A DNA stretch of 64,000 bases from Acholoe squamosa (lineage: Eukaryota; Annelida; Polychaeta; Phyllodocida; Polynoidae): positions 3,744,174-3,808,173 of the forward strand of contig OX439045.1 in NCBI GenBank assembly GCA_949317995.1, written 5' to 3'. Both the position numbers and the translations under genes were made by a program. How positions within the stretch are numbered: the first letter of the stretch is position 1; the number at the start of each line of letters is the position of its first letter. Shown here piece after piece: positions 47,403 through 59,414 of this stretch. Under the pieces are notes generated by a model. The model was not told the origin of the DNA. It searched no databases and was given only the letters and a program-made list of their open reading frames with translations.

Positions 47403-47879
47403 TCCACCTCATCCTCATATTGGACATTCAATGGCTGTATATTGTTTTAATGCATTATACCGGAGATATGGGTAGTATACGCCATGATTATGTTAATTAG
47501 TTTTCATGAAGCAAGGCTGTAATACTAGTGTCAGAGTAACTCACTAGACCTGCATTCATTCAATATCAACGCTACAGACGTTGCACACAATCTATGACCA
47601 TCAGAAATATTTTGATAACAAGTAGTAGCAGGTAACAGGTAATATGAGAAAATCCTGAATAAAGTGAAACTATCTCTCATTCATTAAGTATATCCTATTA
47701 GGAGTCCATGGGTACGGGAAATATGGAATCGTGTGATAAGAATGGGTAGAATGGCAATGAATCACAACTTATGTGGGGATAAAAATGGGTTATGTCATAT
47801 ACGCTAGGAATGTACGCAAATTGTTTCAGAAAAAAATCTGCATCAAATGGAGGGAAGTATCCCATTGGTTGATAATGTA

Positions 47880-48060
47880 TCCCGGGTCAGCCCTATAGGA
47901 TTTCATGCCAACTCAGGGTGCGTCCTATATGTGAGGATTTTACACTATATAACAGTACTTAAGTGACTAAAAATTTACCCGAGATGCATCTTACTTTTCC
48001 TGACTCAGGGAGCGTCCTATATGCGAGGGGCGTCCTAAACGCGAGGATTTACGGTACTAC
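47880..48060. mobile_element. Rep-G fragment
   Basis: Repeated CAGGGTGCGTCCTATATG and CAGGGAGCGTCCTATATGCG, ending GCGAGGATTTACGGTA, the reverse of the TACC-TAAATCC end. Confidence 0.55.
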
Positions 48061-48371
48061 CTTTTAAAGTACAAAGTGTGGAAATGATGAAGAAGCATGT
48101 TTGATCTATCTGCTATGTGACAAATCCAACTGGGATTTTATATACTGGAGTAACACTGAGTGATCTATGACACTGTGTCATACCTAGCAGATATAGGGCG
48201 GCTCTGGGTTGGATCTTTTATCTCTTCTCCCAGCCTCTGTGACAGAAACCCAATACCATGACAACTGGTACCCGACACCGCCACCAGGCGGCCATGCCAT
48301 CAATGACGTCACGTGCGGGAAATAAACATGGCCGACCTGACTGCAGTCTGGTCAGTCTAAGCTGACCGCGG

Positions 48372-48792
48372 CTCTTTAACCCTGTCAGGCCTGCTGCTGC
48401 ATTATGTAGCAACCGTCGGTGCACCAATGAAGTCCTGGCGGGCAATCTTGCCGACCCTTCATTGGTGCATCATAACCACCAATAGGGCCCCAGACGGGTA
48501 AAATCGACAAGGGGACAAGAGAACTTTTTAAAATCGACAAGGGACATGGGGTTGTGTGACAAGGGACAAAACCACTTCTTAAAATCGACAAGGGGACAAG
48601 TCCACTTCTTAAAATCGACAAGGGGAGAAGTTTACTTCTTAAAATCGACAATGGACATTGGGTTAGCCCACAAGAGACAAGGCCCATTTCTTAAAATCGA
48701 CAATGGACATGGGACCCCCCCCCCCCCCGTCTAGGGCCCTACCAATGGGCATGATGCATTAATAACAATAATAATACACCAGCAGCCATTAA
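48372..48792. mobile_element. Rep-A copy carrying a Rep-C insertion
   Basis: TTAACCCTGTCAGGCCTGC at left, hairpin AAGTCCTGGCGGG...CTTCATTGGTGCATC. Interrupted between ACCAAT and ACCAATGGGCATGATGC. Confidence 0.8.
48484..48740. mobile_element. Rep-C element, copy 4 (diverged subfamily)
   Basis: Inverted ends AGGGCCCCAGACGGG / CCGTCTAGGGCCCT, 6-bp duplication ACCAAT at 48478-48483 and 48741-48746. Internal modules read TTAAAATCGACAAGGGGACA. Confidence 0.92.
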
Positions 48793-49257
48793 AGGGTCAG
48801 GGGCCACAGAGTGTTATATGAAGCATGAATGCGAGTTACTCGCCATGGCCGTTTCCAAGCATCATGACCAACCTATCAGATTGATGCACTATATTCACTG
48901 CGGGGTGGGTGGTAACCACTGGTAACCAGCTTCAGCCATGGCGGGGCCCTTTGGACAACCCACTACCTCGGTATTGAATTTACAATCGTAAATTCTGCAA
49001 TAAACATTAAAGTCCAACATCCCGGGTCCAACACTTTGCATGCTATCACTGGTATTGTCTGGTATTGTATTCTCGCCCCGGATTCTCGCGTGACTACATG
49101 GATACTGCTTAGCATAGAGTGTAAAATACCTCTGAGATGTAGGGTACATGCCCATGCTTACAGAAAGTCAGCCTCGGCCAGCGGCTATTAATACTCAGTT
49201 TAATACGGGCTGGAGGGGGCGAGCCTGACAGAAAGTGCCCATGGGCAAATCAGCAAG

Positions 49258-49427
49258 GGGGCCATCCATAAATGACTTCATGGAAATTGATATACGACCA
49301 TTGTTGACACCCCCCCCCCCCACCCTTCTCTCTCATTTCTAACAATTTTGTAATGCTGAAGGTATGGAAAATGAGGCCTGATCCCCCCTCCCCCCTCTCC
49401 AGCATGACGTCATTATTGGGTGGCCCC
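49258..49427. mobile_element. Rep-D MITE, copy 2
   Basis: Ends GGGGCCATCCATAAATGAC and GACGTCATTATTGGGTGGCCCC; flanks AAG / TAG. Confidence 0.75.
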
Positions 49428-49493
49428 TAGACCCCCTCCCCATACGTCACGGGCAGTGCTGGTTCGCCACTTCCCCTGGACCATATAATACAG

Positions 49494-49853
49494 GAGGGTG
49501 TTGCTCCTATTGTAAAAAGAGCTGTGAGTATGTGCCCTCTTTTCTAAACAAGTCATGTACTGCTTCACCTAAGTACTTGCACTCACCACATTAGTCTGAA
49601 AAGTCACCTGCCTTGTTTAAAATAGAGAGAGCTGCACTACAAGGTACCTACTCATGTCACACACTCTATAGTTTATTATACTGACTGACTTCTCCCAACT
49701 AGGTACCTACTCAAATCCCCCTTTTTCAGCACCGTACTTGAATGACCACTTGTGAGCAACAAAAGGGACAAGTTATAGCTATATGAAAAGAAAGGACTGG
49801 AAACGAGGGCATTTTTAGCCAGCTCTTCCTTTTACTATAGGAGCAACACCCTC
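49494..49853 (-). mobile_element. Rep-B MITE, copy 6
   Basis: 360 bp, CAG on both sides, GAGGGTGTTGCTCCTAT ends intact. Confidence 0.88.
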
Positions 49854-50445
49854 CAGGTATACACCATGCTATTTTGTGTTTGTGGTATATACAACTCAAA
49901 AAGGCCTCCGTTTAGACCAAGGAGGCTATCCTTGTTTAGACATAGTAAGCATAATGCTGACTATACAGGTGTGTGGCAGAGTGATCCCCATCAGTGAACT
50001 GGTTGGAAGTGGATTTATACATGGACCTACCTTCTACTCTCAACTGCCGACCTACCCCCCTATCTCTCAGTGATATTGAAATCTAACCACCCTACTTGAC
50101 TGATAAGCTAGACATTGACCGCATCCCCTTTTTTGACAATCCGAGGTATTGACTGGACCGCCCCCCCCCACTACACCTTATTTTTTACTGTCCAGCACTG
50201 TGTCTTTTTATCACTTTCATGCCTTCATATGTATGGTGTATAAACAATACAGTCCTTTTGAGATCTAATGGAATTCCACCGCCCTGCTATTAGAGATCTG
50301 ATGGGAATCCACTGCCCCCCTTTCTCGGGATCGCGTGGGAATCCACCGCCACCGCTCTCGAGAGTCGGGCTGCAGTCGATATCCATTTCAGGGGCAAGTG
50401 TCCCCCGGGGACATGCACACTCTCCTAGGTTAATAATACCCTCGC

Positions 50446-50555
50446 CCCATGATGATAGGCATAATACTCCAATGAAGCACTTTGAATTGATTAGAGCATC
50501 ATGTCGACCCATGGCCATGATGCTCTCCAGCACCTGCCACCCTTAAAGGGTTAAA
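50446..50555. mobile_element. Rep-A fragment
   Basis: GATGATAGGCATAATACTCC, GACCCATGGCCATGATGC and a CCACCCTTAAAGGGTTAAAG end. Confidence 0.6.
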
Positions 50556-51437
50556 GGACATCCCGAGATGACCAGACAACACGCTAACCACTCTATCTAC
50601 AAACACTTCCGGTCTGGGACACTGCGCATGACCTCGACTACCGTGACGTAACATCCGGTCTGTTATAAGTAGCCTGTCATGTTTGTCATGTGTACATATC
50701 CAGGGTTATATCCTCCATGTCTAGACTCTGAAGGCGATAAATAGGGTAGTGCATTTAAGACTGTGTTTGCCCATTTGTTGGAGGATGAAGGAAAACAATT
50801 CTGGTGAGTAACTCGGCGTGGCTGCAGCTCATGATGAAAAGTTGAAAGGAATAAATCAGGTAGGCCAATGACTGTGAATATCTCCCTAGGACTATGAATG
50901 ATTGCGTATAACTCGCACCCCCCCCCCCAATATTCCCATCCCCCAGATCTTAACAGTCGCTTATTGACTCGTCATGTATGCAACACCGCCAGAGTCCCGT
51001 ACTCACTCTCCAAGCATATCAAGAGTCATAGAAGGGCGATAGCAGCAGCATGAATTTGATACTGTGCTAGGAGAGCGATCAGAGATCACACATGACCTGT
51101 CATGGCGGAGACCGGGCGGGAGGAGACCCCCTGCGTCTCCGTTCTGACTTCCGGTATAGAGCCCCCTGGCGGCGGCCAACAACAGCATCACGGGAGGCCG
51201 CCTACCACAATAAGTATAAAACAAACCAGATGAATTTATCCACGCCGTAAGCGGCCCACACCACGTGGGGGTCTTCCACCAGGGGACGCAGGGGACGGGC
51301 AGCTTCCGGTGGGTATTAGGATTTGCCGGCAGACGGCGGCAGTGTTTTGGTTGGAGTTTGTTGGCGGAAATAGAGGCCAGGTTTACTGAAGTAGCCATGA
51401 AAAGGATAACCCGTGCTAAACCTTTATGGGCTGCAGA

Positions 51438-51658
51438 GGGGCCGTCCATAAATGACGTCATCATTTTCGATCATTTTGACCTCCGCCGTCGTCATGCTTT
51501 TTACTAAAGAAATGTATCTAGGGGTCCAATAATTACGTCATGCTTGTTTAGACCATTTTGACACTCCTCCTCCCCCCTTCATCATAATTTTACGAAATGT
51601 ATTTATGAGGCTCAGACCCCCCCCCCCTACCTACTGCATAACGTCATTTGTGGGCCCC
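51438..51658. mobile_element. Rep-D MITE, copy 3 (diverged)
   Basis: GGGGCCGTCCATAAATGACG at left, ACGTCATTTGTGGGCCCC at right. The duplication is not preserved. Confidence 0.65.
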
Positions 51659-52477
51659 CGAAGTGCTTGAACACTCTTCAAAGTCGTCGCCTTTGTGAAT
51701 AACTCACCTTAGTTGTGTTCATGTATAATGACTGTTTAACCTGGAATTCAAGCTCTATGGTTTAACCAATGAAATTGCAGAAATACGGGGTCCTTAAAGG
51801 GCTGATGGAAAGGCGGCTGAATGCTTAGCAAACGGCGCCCCTTGATCACAGCTAACAAGTGGGGTTATAAGGACCGGAAATAGTTAAACATCAATGGTCT
51901 ATCATCTTTCCATTATCGAGGGACATGTTCGGATGGGATTGCTAAATAGATGATACAATAGAGGGGGTGGTTATAATCTAAATGCTGGTGGTGGTGGTTT
52001 GGGTGGGGTAGGCAGAGCGTGTTCTGGGCTCTGCATGTGTAGATAGATCTAGCTCCAGGGTTTTACACAGAACCTTCAGAATGAAATTCCACATTTCAAT
52101 CACTACGACAATTTTTTTTTTTAAATGTCCCTTGCACAGTAATCTATTTTCTTTTATTGAGGGGGGGGGCAGTATGTTAAATAGAGTTTGTTAAGTTTTT
52201 CCCATGTTCCGTGTCTTTTCATGACTCATAAAATGTCCTTGCCCTGTGATTACATAACTCTTCATGACGTGTGTGATCCCTGTTCCCAGAAAAAAAGATG
52301 GGTATAGGAAGCGTAAGGAGAGCAAACCCCTCAAAGTGAACTGAGAAATTAAATACTAAAGTAGGTATATATTCTGACAGCAAGTATATAGCCTTGCTCA
52401 TCAGATGTCCTCAGATGAATTCCGCCAGAGAAATGGGCTGTGACATGGCGCACCCTTCAAGCCTTCCCCATCTTACT

Positions 52478-52625
52478 CTTAAAGGACCGCTGATGCATTA
52501 ATGCAGTGCTGGCGAGACTGCTCCCCAACACTTTATTGGTGCATCATGCCGATCCTCCGGCAGTTTAAGTGTCAACCCCGGAGGGTCACAGTCTCGCCAG
52601 CACTTCATTGGTGCATCATGACAGA
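52478..52625. mobile_element. Rep-A copy, short
   Basis: TTAAAGGACCGCTGATGCATT at left, hairpin parts GTGCTGGCGAGACTG and GTCTCGCCAGCACTTC, ending GGTGCATCATGAC. Confidence 0.65.
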
Positions 52626-52629
52626 GAGA

Positions 52630-53885
52630 TTAGAATAATCTGGAGTGCGTGGTCCCGAATCTGGGTCATTATGTTCGTTATGTAGGTCAACCCAGCTCCA
52701 AACTGCTACTTCACTTCCGGTTTTGCCATAGCCAGTAGATATCTTATGAGACCAATTGGCAGGGTACAATAAAATGTAGATTTTCATTTGGAAATATTTA
52801 GCCAAAAGATTTCAAACTTATAGTGTGTCTTCTAAAGGTATGAAAGAATACTCTATGTGAATATCAATCTAATTTTCCTGGTACTTTCTAATTGGATTAA
52901 AGATCCACTTCTGGGATTTTTAGCCATATGCACTCATTACATAGGCCTAGACCCATCTCCACTCATCTGCCATAGTAAAATACATGTACTTATTATTGAC
53001 CACCCCTCCCCCGACAATTACTTCACAGAGCCTCAGAGGTGGGACTTTGATGTGAACTTCAAAGGTGCTGATTAGCATGGGCTATCACTCATCACACCTC
53101 AAGGTGTGGAGTATTCACACTTACAGGTGTGGAGGCTGAGTTACAAGTACATACATGTACATGTATTTATCTATGTACTGTTACTCATTGGACCTCAGTG
53201 TATATTTGTACATGCACTAGTTATAAGCTGGAGAGAGAGAGTCCAATGAATGGTACTTTTTAATATTGTACATGGATTACAGGATAAATCATAAAGAAGG
53301 TTTTTGCCAAGACAATGTATATGGACCAGAAGAGACTATTTACCTGTGCAAGTGGTAGGCCTAATATCATTCACATGATCACAGAATAGTGCCATATTTA
53401 CATACATTTATGTAGTTATTCACACAGGTTTCTCCAGGTAAGCCTGTAATTGTAAGTAAGGACTAAGGTAAGTCACATGCATGACATCTCTAGAAAAAAT
53501 GCTCTGAATCTTCTGGACAAAATGCTTCCATATTAAAGTGCAGTTTATCTAGATACCTATAGAACACATACTGAAAGTTTACCATTGTGTGATTAAGTAT
53601 TTCCAGGCAAAAATGTTATTCTATTTGCCCTCACAATCAGCCTTATGAGGACTCTACCAGTAATGTCAAAACCGGAAGTTAGGTAGCAGTTTGGGGGGAG
53701 GTTGACCTAGATAACGAAGATAAAACAGACCCGTAGTGGGCAGCGCCCAGAGCTACCCTTCCAGTCTCTCTCTATATTCTATGGGTCACCTTAGAAATCC
53801 CCCCAGGATGCCACTCACGGGGTCATCATCAAGTGTCTACTTGGCACCGTGTGACAGACTGTGATGAATGATGTACACAACCGTA
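52630..53885. other. Intronic stretch with an inverted segment pair
   Basis: AACTGCTACTTCACTTCCGG (52697) is roughly inverted at 53673 (CCGGAAGTTAGGTAGCAGTT), with further inverted similarity inward (CTACTGG/CCAGTAG, AATATTT). This suggests an aged ~1-kb inverted-end element. Otherwise nothing recognised. Confidence 0.45.
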
Positions 53886-53890
53886 TACTG

Positions 53891-54254
53891 GAGGGTGTTG
53901 CTCCTATTGTAAAAAGAGCTGTGAGTATGTGCCCTCTTTTCTTAACAAGTCGTGCACTGCTTCACCTAAGTACTTGCACTCACCATATTAGTCTGAAAAG
54001 TCACCTGCCTTGTTTAAAATAGAAGGAGCTGCACTACCAGGTACCTACTCATCTCACACGCGCCATAGTTTATTATACTGACTGACTTCTCCCAACTAGG
54101 TACCTACTCAAATCCCCCTTTTTTAGCACCGTACTTGAATGACCACTTGTGAGCAACAAAGGGGACAAGCAAGTTATAGCGACATCAAAAGAAAGGACTG
54201 GAAACAAGGGCATTGTTAGCCAGCTCTTCCCTTTACTATAGGAGCAACAACCTC
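53891..54254 (-). mobile_element. Rep-B MITE, copy 7
   Basis: 364 bp, CTG on both sides; last motif decayed to CAACAACCTC. Confidence 0.88.
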
Positions 54255-54292
54255 CTGGTTGTGTGGTGCGGTCCTCAACCCTTCAACCCTTT

Positions 54293-54379
54293 AAGGCAAA
54301 AAAAAAAAAAAAAAAAAAAAGTTGAATTTCCGGTAAAATGGTTAAAAAATGTAGTCGAATTTTTTTTTTCTTAGGCCGG
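54293..54379. mobile_element. Rep-E-like short piece
   Basis: AAGGCAAAAAAAA..., TTGAATTTCCGGTAAAATGG, then TTTTTTTTTCTTAGGCC; internally reduced. Confidence 0.5.
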
Positions 54380-54567
54380 GATCTTAGGCCTCATATAGTC
54401 AGACTTTGCCAGATTTTCACTGTTTGTTGTAAGAAAGGATCGTTTCTTGTATGAAATATGAGAAAATGATGGGAAAATACAGGTGTCTATTCCGAATACA
54501 ACTTTTGATATAAACGAGGTAGCAGATTGAGTGATGAGGTCCACAGCCGGGTATACGTCACACACAG

Positions 54568-54735
54568 GGGGCCATCCATAAACGACGTCATATAAAGTTT
54601 TACCATTTTTTTACCCCCCCCCCCCGTCATGCTTTTTGTCAATTTTGCAATGCTGAAGGTATATGGAAAATTAATTCCGTCATGCCTTGCCTGACCCCCC
54701 CCCCCTTAAGCATGACGTCATTTGTGGATGGCCCC
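54568..54735. mobile_element. Rep-D MITE, copy 4
   Basis: GGGGCCATCCATAAACGACG and GACGTCATTTGTGGATGGCCCC with CAG on both sides (54565-54567, 54736-54738). Confidence 0.88.
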
Positions 54736-54807
54736 CAGGGCACTTTGTGTGACGCTGACGGTACGTCAGCCATGAGAGACTGCCACATCTCCTGTCCGCC
54801 ATGTTAA

Positions 54808-55165
54808 CCCTCTCACCCTATAAGGGCCACTGATGCATTAATGCATCATGCCCATTGGTCGTCATGATGCACCAATGAAGTGCTGGCAAGACTGCTCGCC
54901 AGCACTTCATTAGAGCATCATGATGACCTTCCGGGAGTATATGTATCAACCCTGTAGATTTGGCATGATGTTCCAATAAAGTGCTGGCAAGCAGTCTCGC
55001 CTGTACTTCATTGGAGCATCATGTCCATCCTCTTGGAGTCGATCAACCCTGTAGGGTTGGCATGTTGCATGAATGCAGCCCTGCGGAGTTACTCACCAGG
55101 GCTGCATTCATGCAACACGTTGATCAATGGACATAATCCGTCAGCGGCCCTTACAAAGTTAACCT
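54808..55165. mobile_element. Rep-A copy, long
   Basis: TTAACCCTCTCACCCTATAAGG start, two hairpin cores (GCTGGCAAGACTGCTCGCCAGC and GCTGGCAAGCAGTCTCGCC) and the GCAGCCCTGCGGAG...CACCAGGGCTGC module. Ends GTCAGCGGCCCTTACAAAG. Confidence 0.85.
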
Positions 55166-55483
55166 TGACTGGGACATCTCCTGTCCGCTATGTTGACCTT
55201 GGCTCTTACCTCGGCCTTGACATTCCTGGAAGGCGCCCAACCAGGGAGAGGGGGAGCAGGGGGAGGGGTATACCTGTATGTGATGAGAGGAGGAAGGGTG
55301 CAAAACACAGAAGCAACATTTCGGCAACATCTTCACGTCATCACATTATAACAAGTCTATTTCCTCTCTATCTCTGTGAGAGCAATGGGGAGGGGGGGGG
55401 GCAGCAGATTAGACAGATTTACTTTAGAGAAGTAATGCTTACTTCCTATCTGAATATTCATTGGATAAGGAAAATGTGATTTT

Positions 55484-55646
55484 ATTTCCGGCCACCAACC
55501 GACCAAAGCAATTTAAAGGCCTGACCTCAGTATTTCTTTATAATGCTTTTTGATTTTTTCCCCTTGTCCTTCCTTTTTCTGTTCAAATCACTTCGAAGTT
55601 TTTTCTTCCTTTTCTATTTGTTGCCATGCTTCCCAAATAAAGCCAT
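55484..55646. mobile_element. Rep-E fragment
   Basis: TTTATTTCCGGCCACCAACC and AAAGGCCTGACCTCAGTA, then T-rich sequence; the far end is absent. Confidence 0.5.
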
Positions 55647-55649
55647 TTG

Positions 55650-56360
55650 GTAAGGCTAAAAGAGCGAAAGAAACACAAACACCCTCTAAATTTAGATTTT
55701 GCAATAGAAAATAATATGAATGAAAATAAATAACACATAGCTTCCCAAATAAAACTATTTAATATGTGACTTAAAAGAGAGCGAAGGAAACAAAAAATCT
55801 ATAATGACATTTTGCAAAAGAAAAAGATGAAAATAAATAAATGAATACATACACACCCCTAGGTCACACGTGTGGATACCGTGCCCACAGGGGACGGTGG
55901 TGCCGGCTGATGCAGTGGGGCTCTAAACTTATAAATCGGTAATTAAGGAATTTTAGGAAAATATCTAAATATTTCAAAAGCACTGAAAAATCAGGATAAG
56001 ACTCACTAAAAATAAGAAATAAACCAGGGATTATTTGTCAGATAGAAAGGCAGTCAATGCATTAAAGAAATCACTTCTATAAAATGCAAGTAGGTAGAAT
56101 AAAATATCCAGGGGCCAGTTGAAGGGAGCCCGATTGGACCCTTATCTTATCTCTTATCTGCGATCTTTCCAGAACATGTCACGTGTGACCATATACCGTA
56201 TATAAATATCAAAACAAAAATTGAAATAAGACCACGCTCCCCAGTGGTAGCTGACCAGGCTACCCCCCTCTGTGCTGGAGGCAGCCCCCCAGGAGGGGTC
56301 CAGGTGGAGGAAGGGTCGGGTGTCAGCCACACAGGGTTACCACATCTTATACTGTATGGG
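55650..56360. other. AT-rich intronic stretch, no recognisable feature
   Basis: A short direct repeat (TTCCCAAATAAA...AAAGAGCGAA) at 55625-55800 suggests a local duplication of ~115 bp. No exon recognised. Confidence 0.4.
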
Positions 56361-56364
56361 GGAA

Positions 56365-56625
56365 GGTCCTTAACCCTTTAAGGGTCGCTGATACAGGAGT
56401 GCATCATGCCCATTGGTCGGCATGATGCACCAATGAAGTGCTGGTGAGACTGCGCGCCAGCACTTCATTGGAGCATCATGCCGACCCTCCGGGGGTGTAG
56501 TAACCCTGTAAGGTCAGCATGATGCATGATTGTATAAATGCAGCCCTGGTGAGTCACTCATGTATCATCATGACGACCATCGGATCAATGTCCTTGATAC
56601 CTGGATGCATTGATGCCCAGCCCCC
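56365..56625. mobile_element. Rep-A copy
   Basis: TTAACCCTTTAAGGGTCGCT at left; hairpin AAGTGCTGGTGAGACTGCGC...CCAGCACTTC; GGTCGGCATGATGC and GAATGCAGCCCTGG-type modules. Confidence 0.85.
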
Positions 56626-57479
56626 GCACTTATACTCAAGCTAAGACACCATCCTCGTTAGAAAAAGCACAGAAATAGGGTCATATTTCCCTTGCTTCCC
56701 ATGTCCGCTTTTTAGGGAATGGGGTCTATTTTTCCAAAGAAAATTTGTGAAAACTAGAAAAAGGGGTGTTCATTTACAATTTAGAGAAAAAAGAAAAAGC
56801 CTTTGAGCATACTCATATCTCAATATGGTTCACCCACCCAACCATGTCTGCCCCGAAAATGTTTAATGAGATCTTCATTATTCATTGCTATCAGATTTTA
56901 GATGAAAAATCTACTTTCAACGATGTTAGCATTCTGTGAACAAAGGGATAGAGGTTCTACAATTGTCAGCATTTTCCAAAAATAGGGGTGATTTTTAAAC
57001 ACCAAAAATTAACTATTTTACTCAAAATAGGGTACTTATTTCATTCAAAAATCCGTGGAAAGGGGCTATATTTTGATTCCTCTGACGAGGATGGTGTCAG
57101 TTTCATAGGGAGTGCGGGGGCCGGGCATTGACGGTCTGAGTGCAGCACTGCTAAGATGCATGCATGTATATACCCTGCAAGTTGATTAATAAAAAGTGAC
57201 GACCCATCTAGAATTAAACGATGAATTTACAAACGATCCTTCTAGAAAAGTATTTCTGGAATTATTTGCCGAAAAAGCAAATCTTTTACAATCTTTCATG
57301 CCGTAAAAGAATATTGATTGAATTGATGTTTATTGTGAATGAAAAAAGTCTGTTCCATAGGTTGTAATTCTATTATTTCCATCAAGTACATGTATCTTTT
57401 ATTGACGAATTACATAATTCTCTGATCGTTTTACCTTGATGACATCGTGAGTTTTTATGAATCACCCTGCTGGTCCACA

Positions 57480-57795
57480 TCTGTGCATCTTGCTGATGTT
57501 ATGGGTCTGATACACCGCACAAGGTCAAGGGTCAAGTCTGATGTAATAGGGCAGCCCTGGGGGTAACTCACCAGGACTGCATTCATGGATCATGCCGACA
57601 CTATGGGGTAGGTGATAATTATAACCCCGGAGGATCAGCATGGAGCTCAAATGAAGAGCTGGCAAGTAGATTCACCACCCGGGACTCACCAGCACTTCAT
57701 TGGTGCATCATGACGACCAATGGGCATGATGCGCTGCTACATCAGCGGCGTATGAAGTATTAATGCATGCTTGTTCCTCTAAAGGGTTAAACCTC
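57480..57795. mobile_element. Rep-A copy, diverged left half
   Basis: GCAGCCCTGGGGGTAACTCACC, a TCACCAGCACTTCATTGG arm, GACCAATGGGCATGATGC, CATCAGCGGCG and a final AAAGGGTTAAA. Confidence 0.7.
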
Positions 57796-58436
57796 TGACA
57801 CGCCAGCCACCCCCAGCAGTGCCCCACGTGCGGCATTAAATGTGGAATAATAATCACACGGAGTAGGTCCTCAACGTCTCCTCTAGAGGGAGTTATTACT
57901 TGAAGAGCATCTATAAACGACTCATTGCTTTATCATGGCCATAGTCCAAACAGTAATACCAAATACAATAATACACCATATCAATATGACTCATGAGTGG
58001 GGGGGGGGGGGGCAGGAGGGGGGCCAAAAGCACGGCGGTCTACTATGACATGTTTGAGGCCGATCCCAAGGTGGTATTTTGACAGATGTAAGATGGTATC
58101 CATAACGTCCATCACCACGCCCACCCACGTGTCACAGGTCCAAGTAAATTGACTCAGACTTGTGAATGGTCCAATACGGGTTGCCATTTTGTTGCACGAT
58201 GCACAGCAGTAGCAGGGGCGTGGGAAGCAATTTCAGAGTGGGTGGGACCAGGGGGGAGGGGAGGTCCTGCAATGTTCACCTCCCTTTGCTTGAACTTTTA
58301 GTTTTGACCTTTTGAGGAGTTGGCCAAAAGTGGGGGGGGGGGGGGGCTTTTCGATCTGCCAGACTCAAAAAAAGTAGAAACAAAGAAAATAAATCAGTGA
58401 ATATATAATATAATATTATATAAAAACTTTACTCAC
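57796..58436. other. Start of integrin intron 1, no family recognised
   Basis: G-runs at 57999-58012 and 58331-58346. TATAATATTATATAA AT-repeat near 58405-58422, about 15 bp from the exon 1 donor. Nothing else identified. Confidence 0.5.
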
Positions 58437-58639
58437 CAATTTTGTCTGGAGTCTGAATGTTGTGTCACAGAATATCCAAACATGGATCCTGGCTGGATGG
58501 CTCCAAACCCAGCCCCAACCCCACTCCTGGGGCTATGTATCACGGCCGTCCTTAGATCTACGTTAAATCCTGTCACTGCTATTACCCCCACACACATCCA
58601 CACCCACACCCAACCCACACAGCTACCCCACACTGCCAT
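58437..58639 (-). CDS. Integrin alpha subunit, first coding exon (signal peptide and start of beta-propeller)
   Basis: Read leftward, this exon encodes 67 residues plus two bases. It starts at the ATG at 58637-58639, followed by a hydrophobic signal-like stretch (MAVWGSCVGWVWVWMCVG). The mature-like start FNVDLRTAVIHSP matches the FNxDxR start of integrin alpha chains, and GSMFGYSVTQHSDSRQN is the first propeller strand. It ends AATTG|gtgagt. The split codon TG+G gives Trp and joins to LLVGAPK in the next exon, the family motif WLLVGAP. Integrin alpha chains are type I membrane receptors that pair with a beta chain and bind matrix ligands. The extended sequence most resembles the RGD-binding/PS2-like group (SHQWFGAS, EPVGAC, QGFCQAG), but orthology is not assigned. 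The start context is ordinary (cca before ATG, G after). No promoter is recognisable upstream. Confidence 0.9.
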
Positions 58640-59410
58640 TGGAACAGGTGTGTGTTAAAGTGTAAGGCACTGGAGGAGGAGATGGTCTGTGGTGGGGTTC
58701 CTCAGCCCTGGAGAAGGGAGGATGGGTGGTTGGGGTGTGAACTTTGTGGATTGATGGGTGGGTGTCTTCCTCCTCACGACTTTTAAATGTCAGACACTTG
58801 GGTTTGTATATATTCAAACTTCTGTTCAGTCACTCACTGACTCACCCATTCGGAAATATTCTGTATAAAATGTGAATGGTGTTTCCTAAGTGGATTATAT
58901 GCACTTTGTAAAGAAATATCTAGGTGTAGTGCTGCCTAATATGCCATTAATCCTTGTAGGTTATATGGTATGGGTTACATACAGTTTGCTCTATTATATA
59001 TCTGAAGTTGTTCAAAGTAGTATATATCCAATTGTTTCCAATAGAGAAGTAGTTACTTCTTCCAATTGAAGCTACTGTTGTAGATTCTCAGGGTATTCCA
59101 AGCTATAAATGGTTTCACCTCTCCCTTCACTCTGGGTTCACACTGTTACATATCCATACTGCTACCCCAGCAGCCAATCCTCTACGTCCTTTACTCCGGG
59201 ACCGCACGTTACCCACTCCAGGGGCTGAATGACCGTACATCCCTCATACCGCTCCCCATCACCTTAGTACCTCAAACTCCCACCAGGTGGATATGTGGGG
59301 ACGCTAGCAAACTACTAGGGGGCGTTACTGCATAGGGGATGTGTGGCGCCATCTGGGATACACAGAGAGAAGCTCGTTCAACTCCATTCAGTTCCTCAAT
59401 TTTCAGACTT
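58640..59410. other. Region 5' of the integrin start codon
   Basis: Should contain the 5' UTR and possibly the promoter if there is no upstream non-coding exon. I see no convincing TATA box or CpG-rich block. Confidence 0.35.
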
Positions 59411-59414
59411 TTTT

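Noticed and set aside
45121-47450. Two similar ~60-residue frames starting MSLEVGVNQGQGTHHG
   Set aside because: They are the two inverted arms of one DNA element, not paralogous genes.
51003-51464. 153-codon minus-strand open frame
   Set aside because: It spans GC-rich sequence and part of a Rep-D MITE. No recognisable domain, amphipathic pattern or splice context.
55021-55479. 152-codon plus-strand frame
   Set aside because: Begins in Rep-A hairpin sequence and continues through low-complexity GGGGAGG sequence; no domain recognised.
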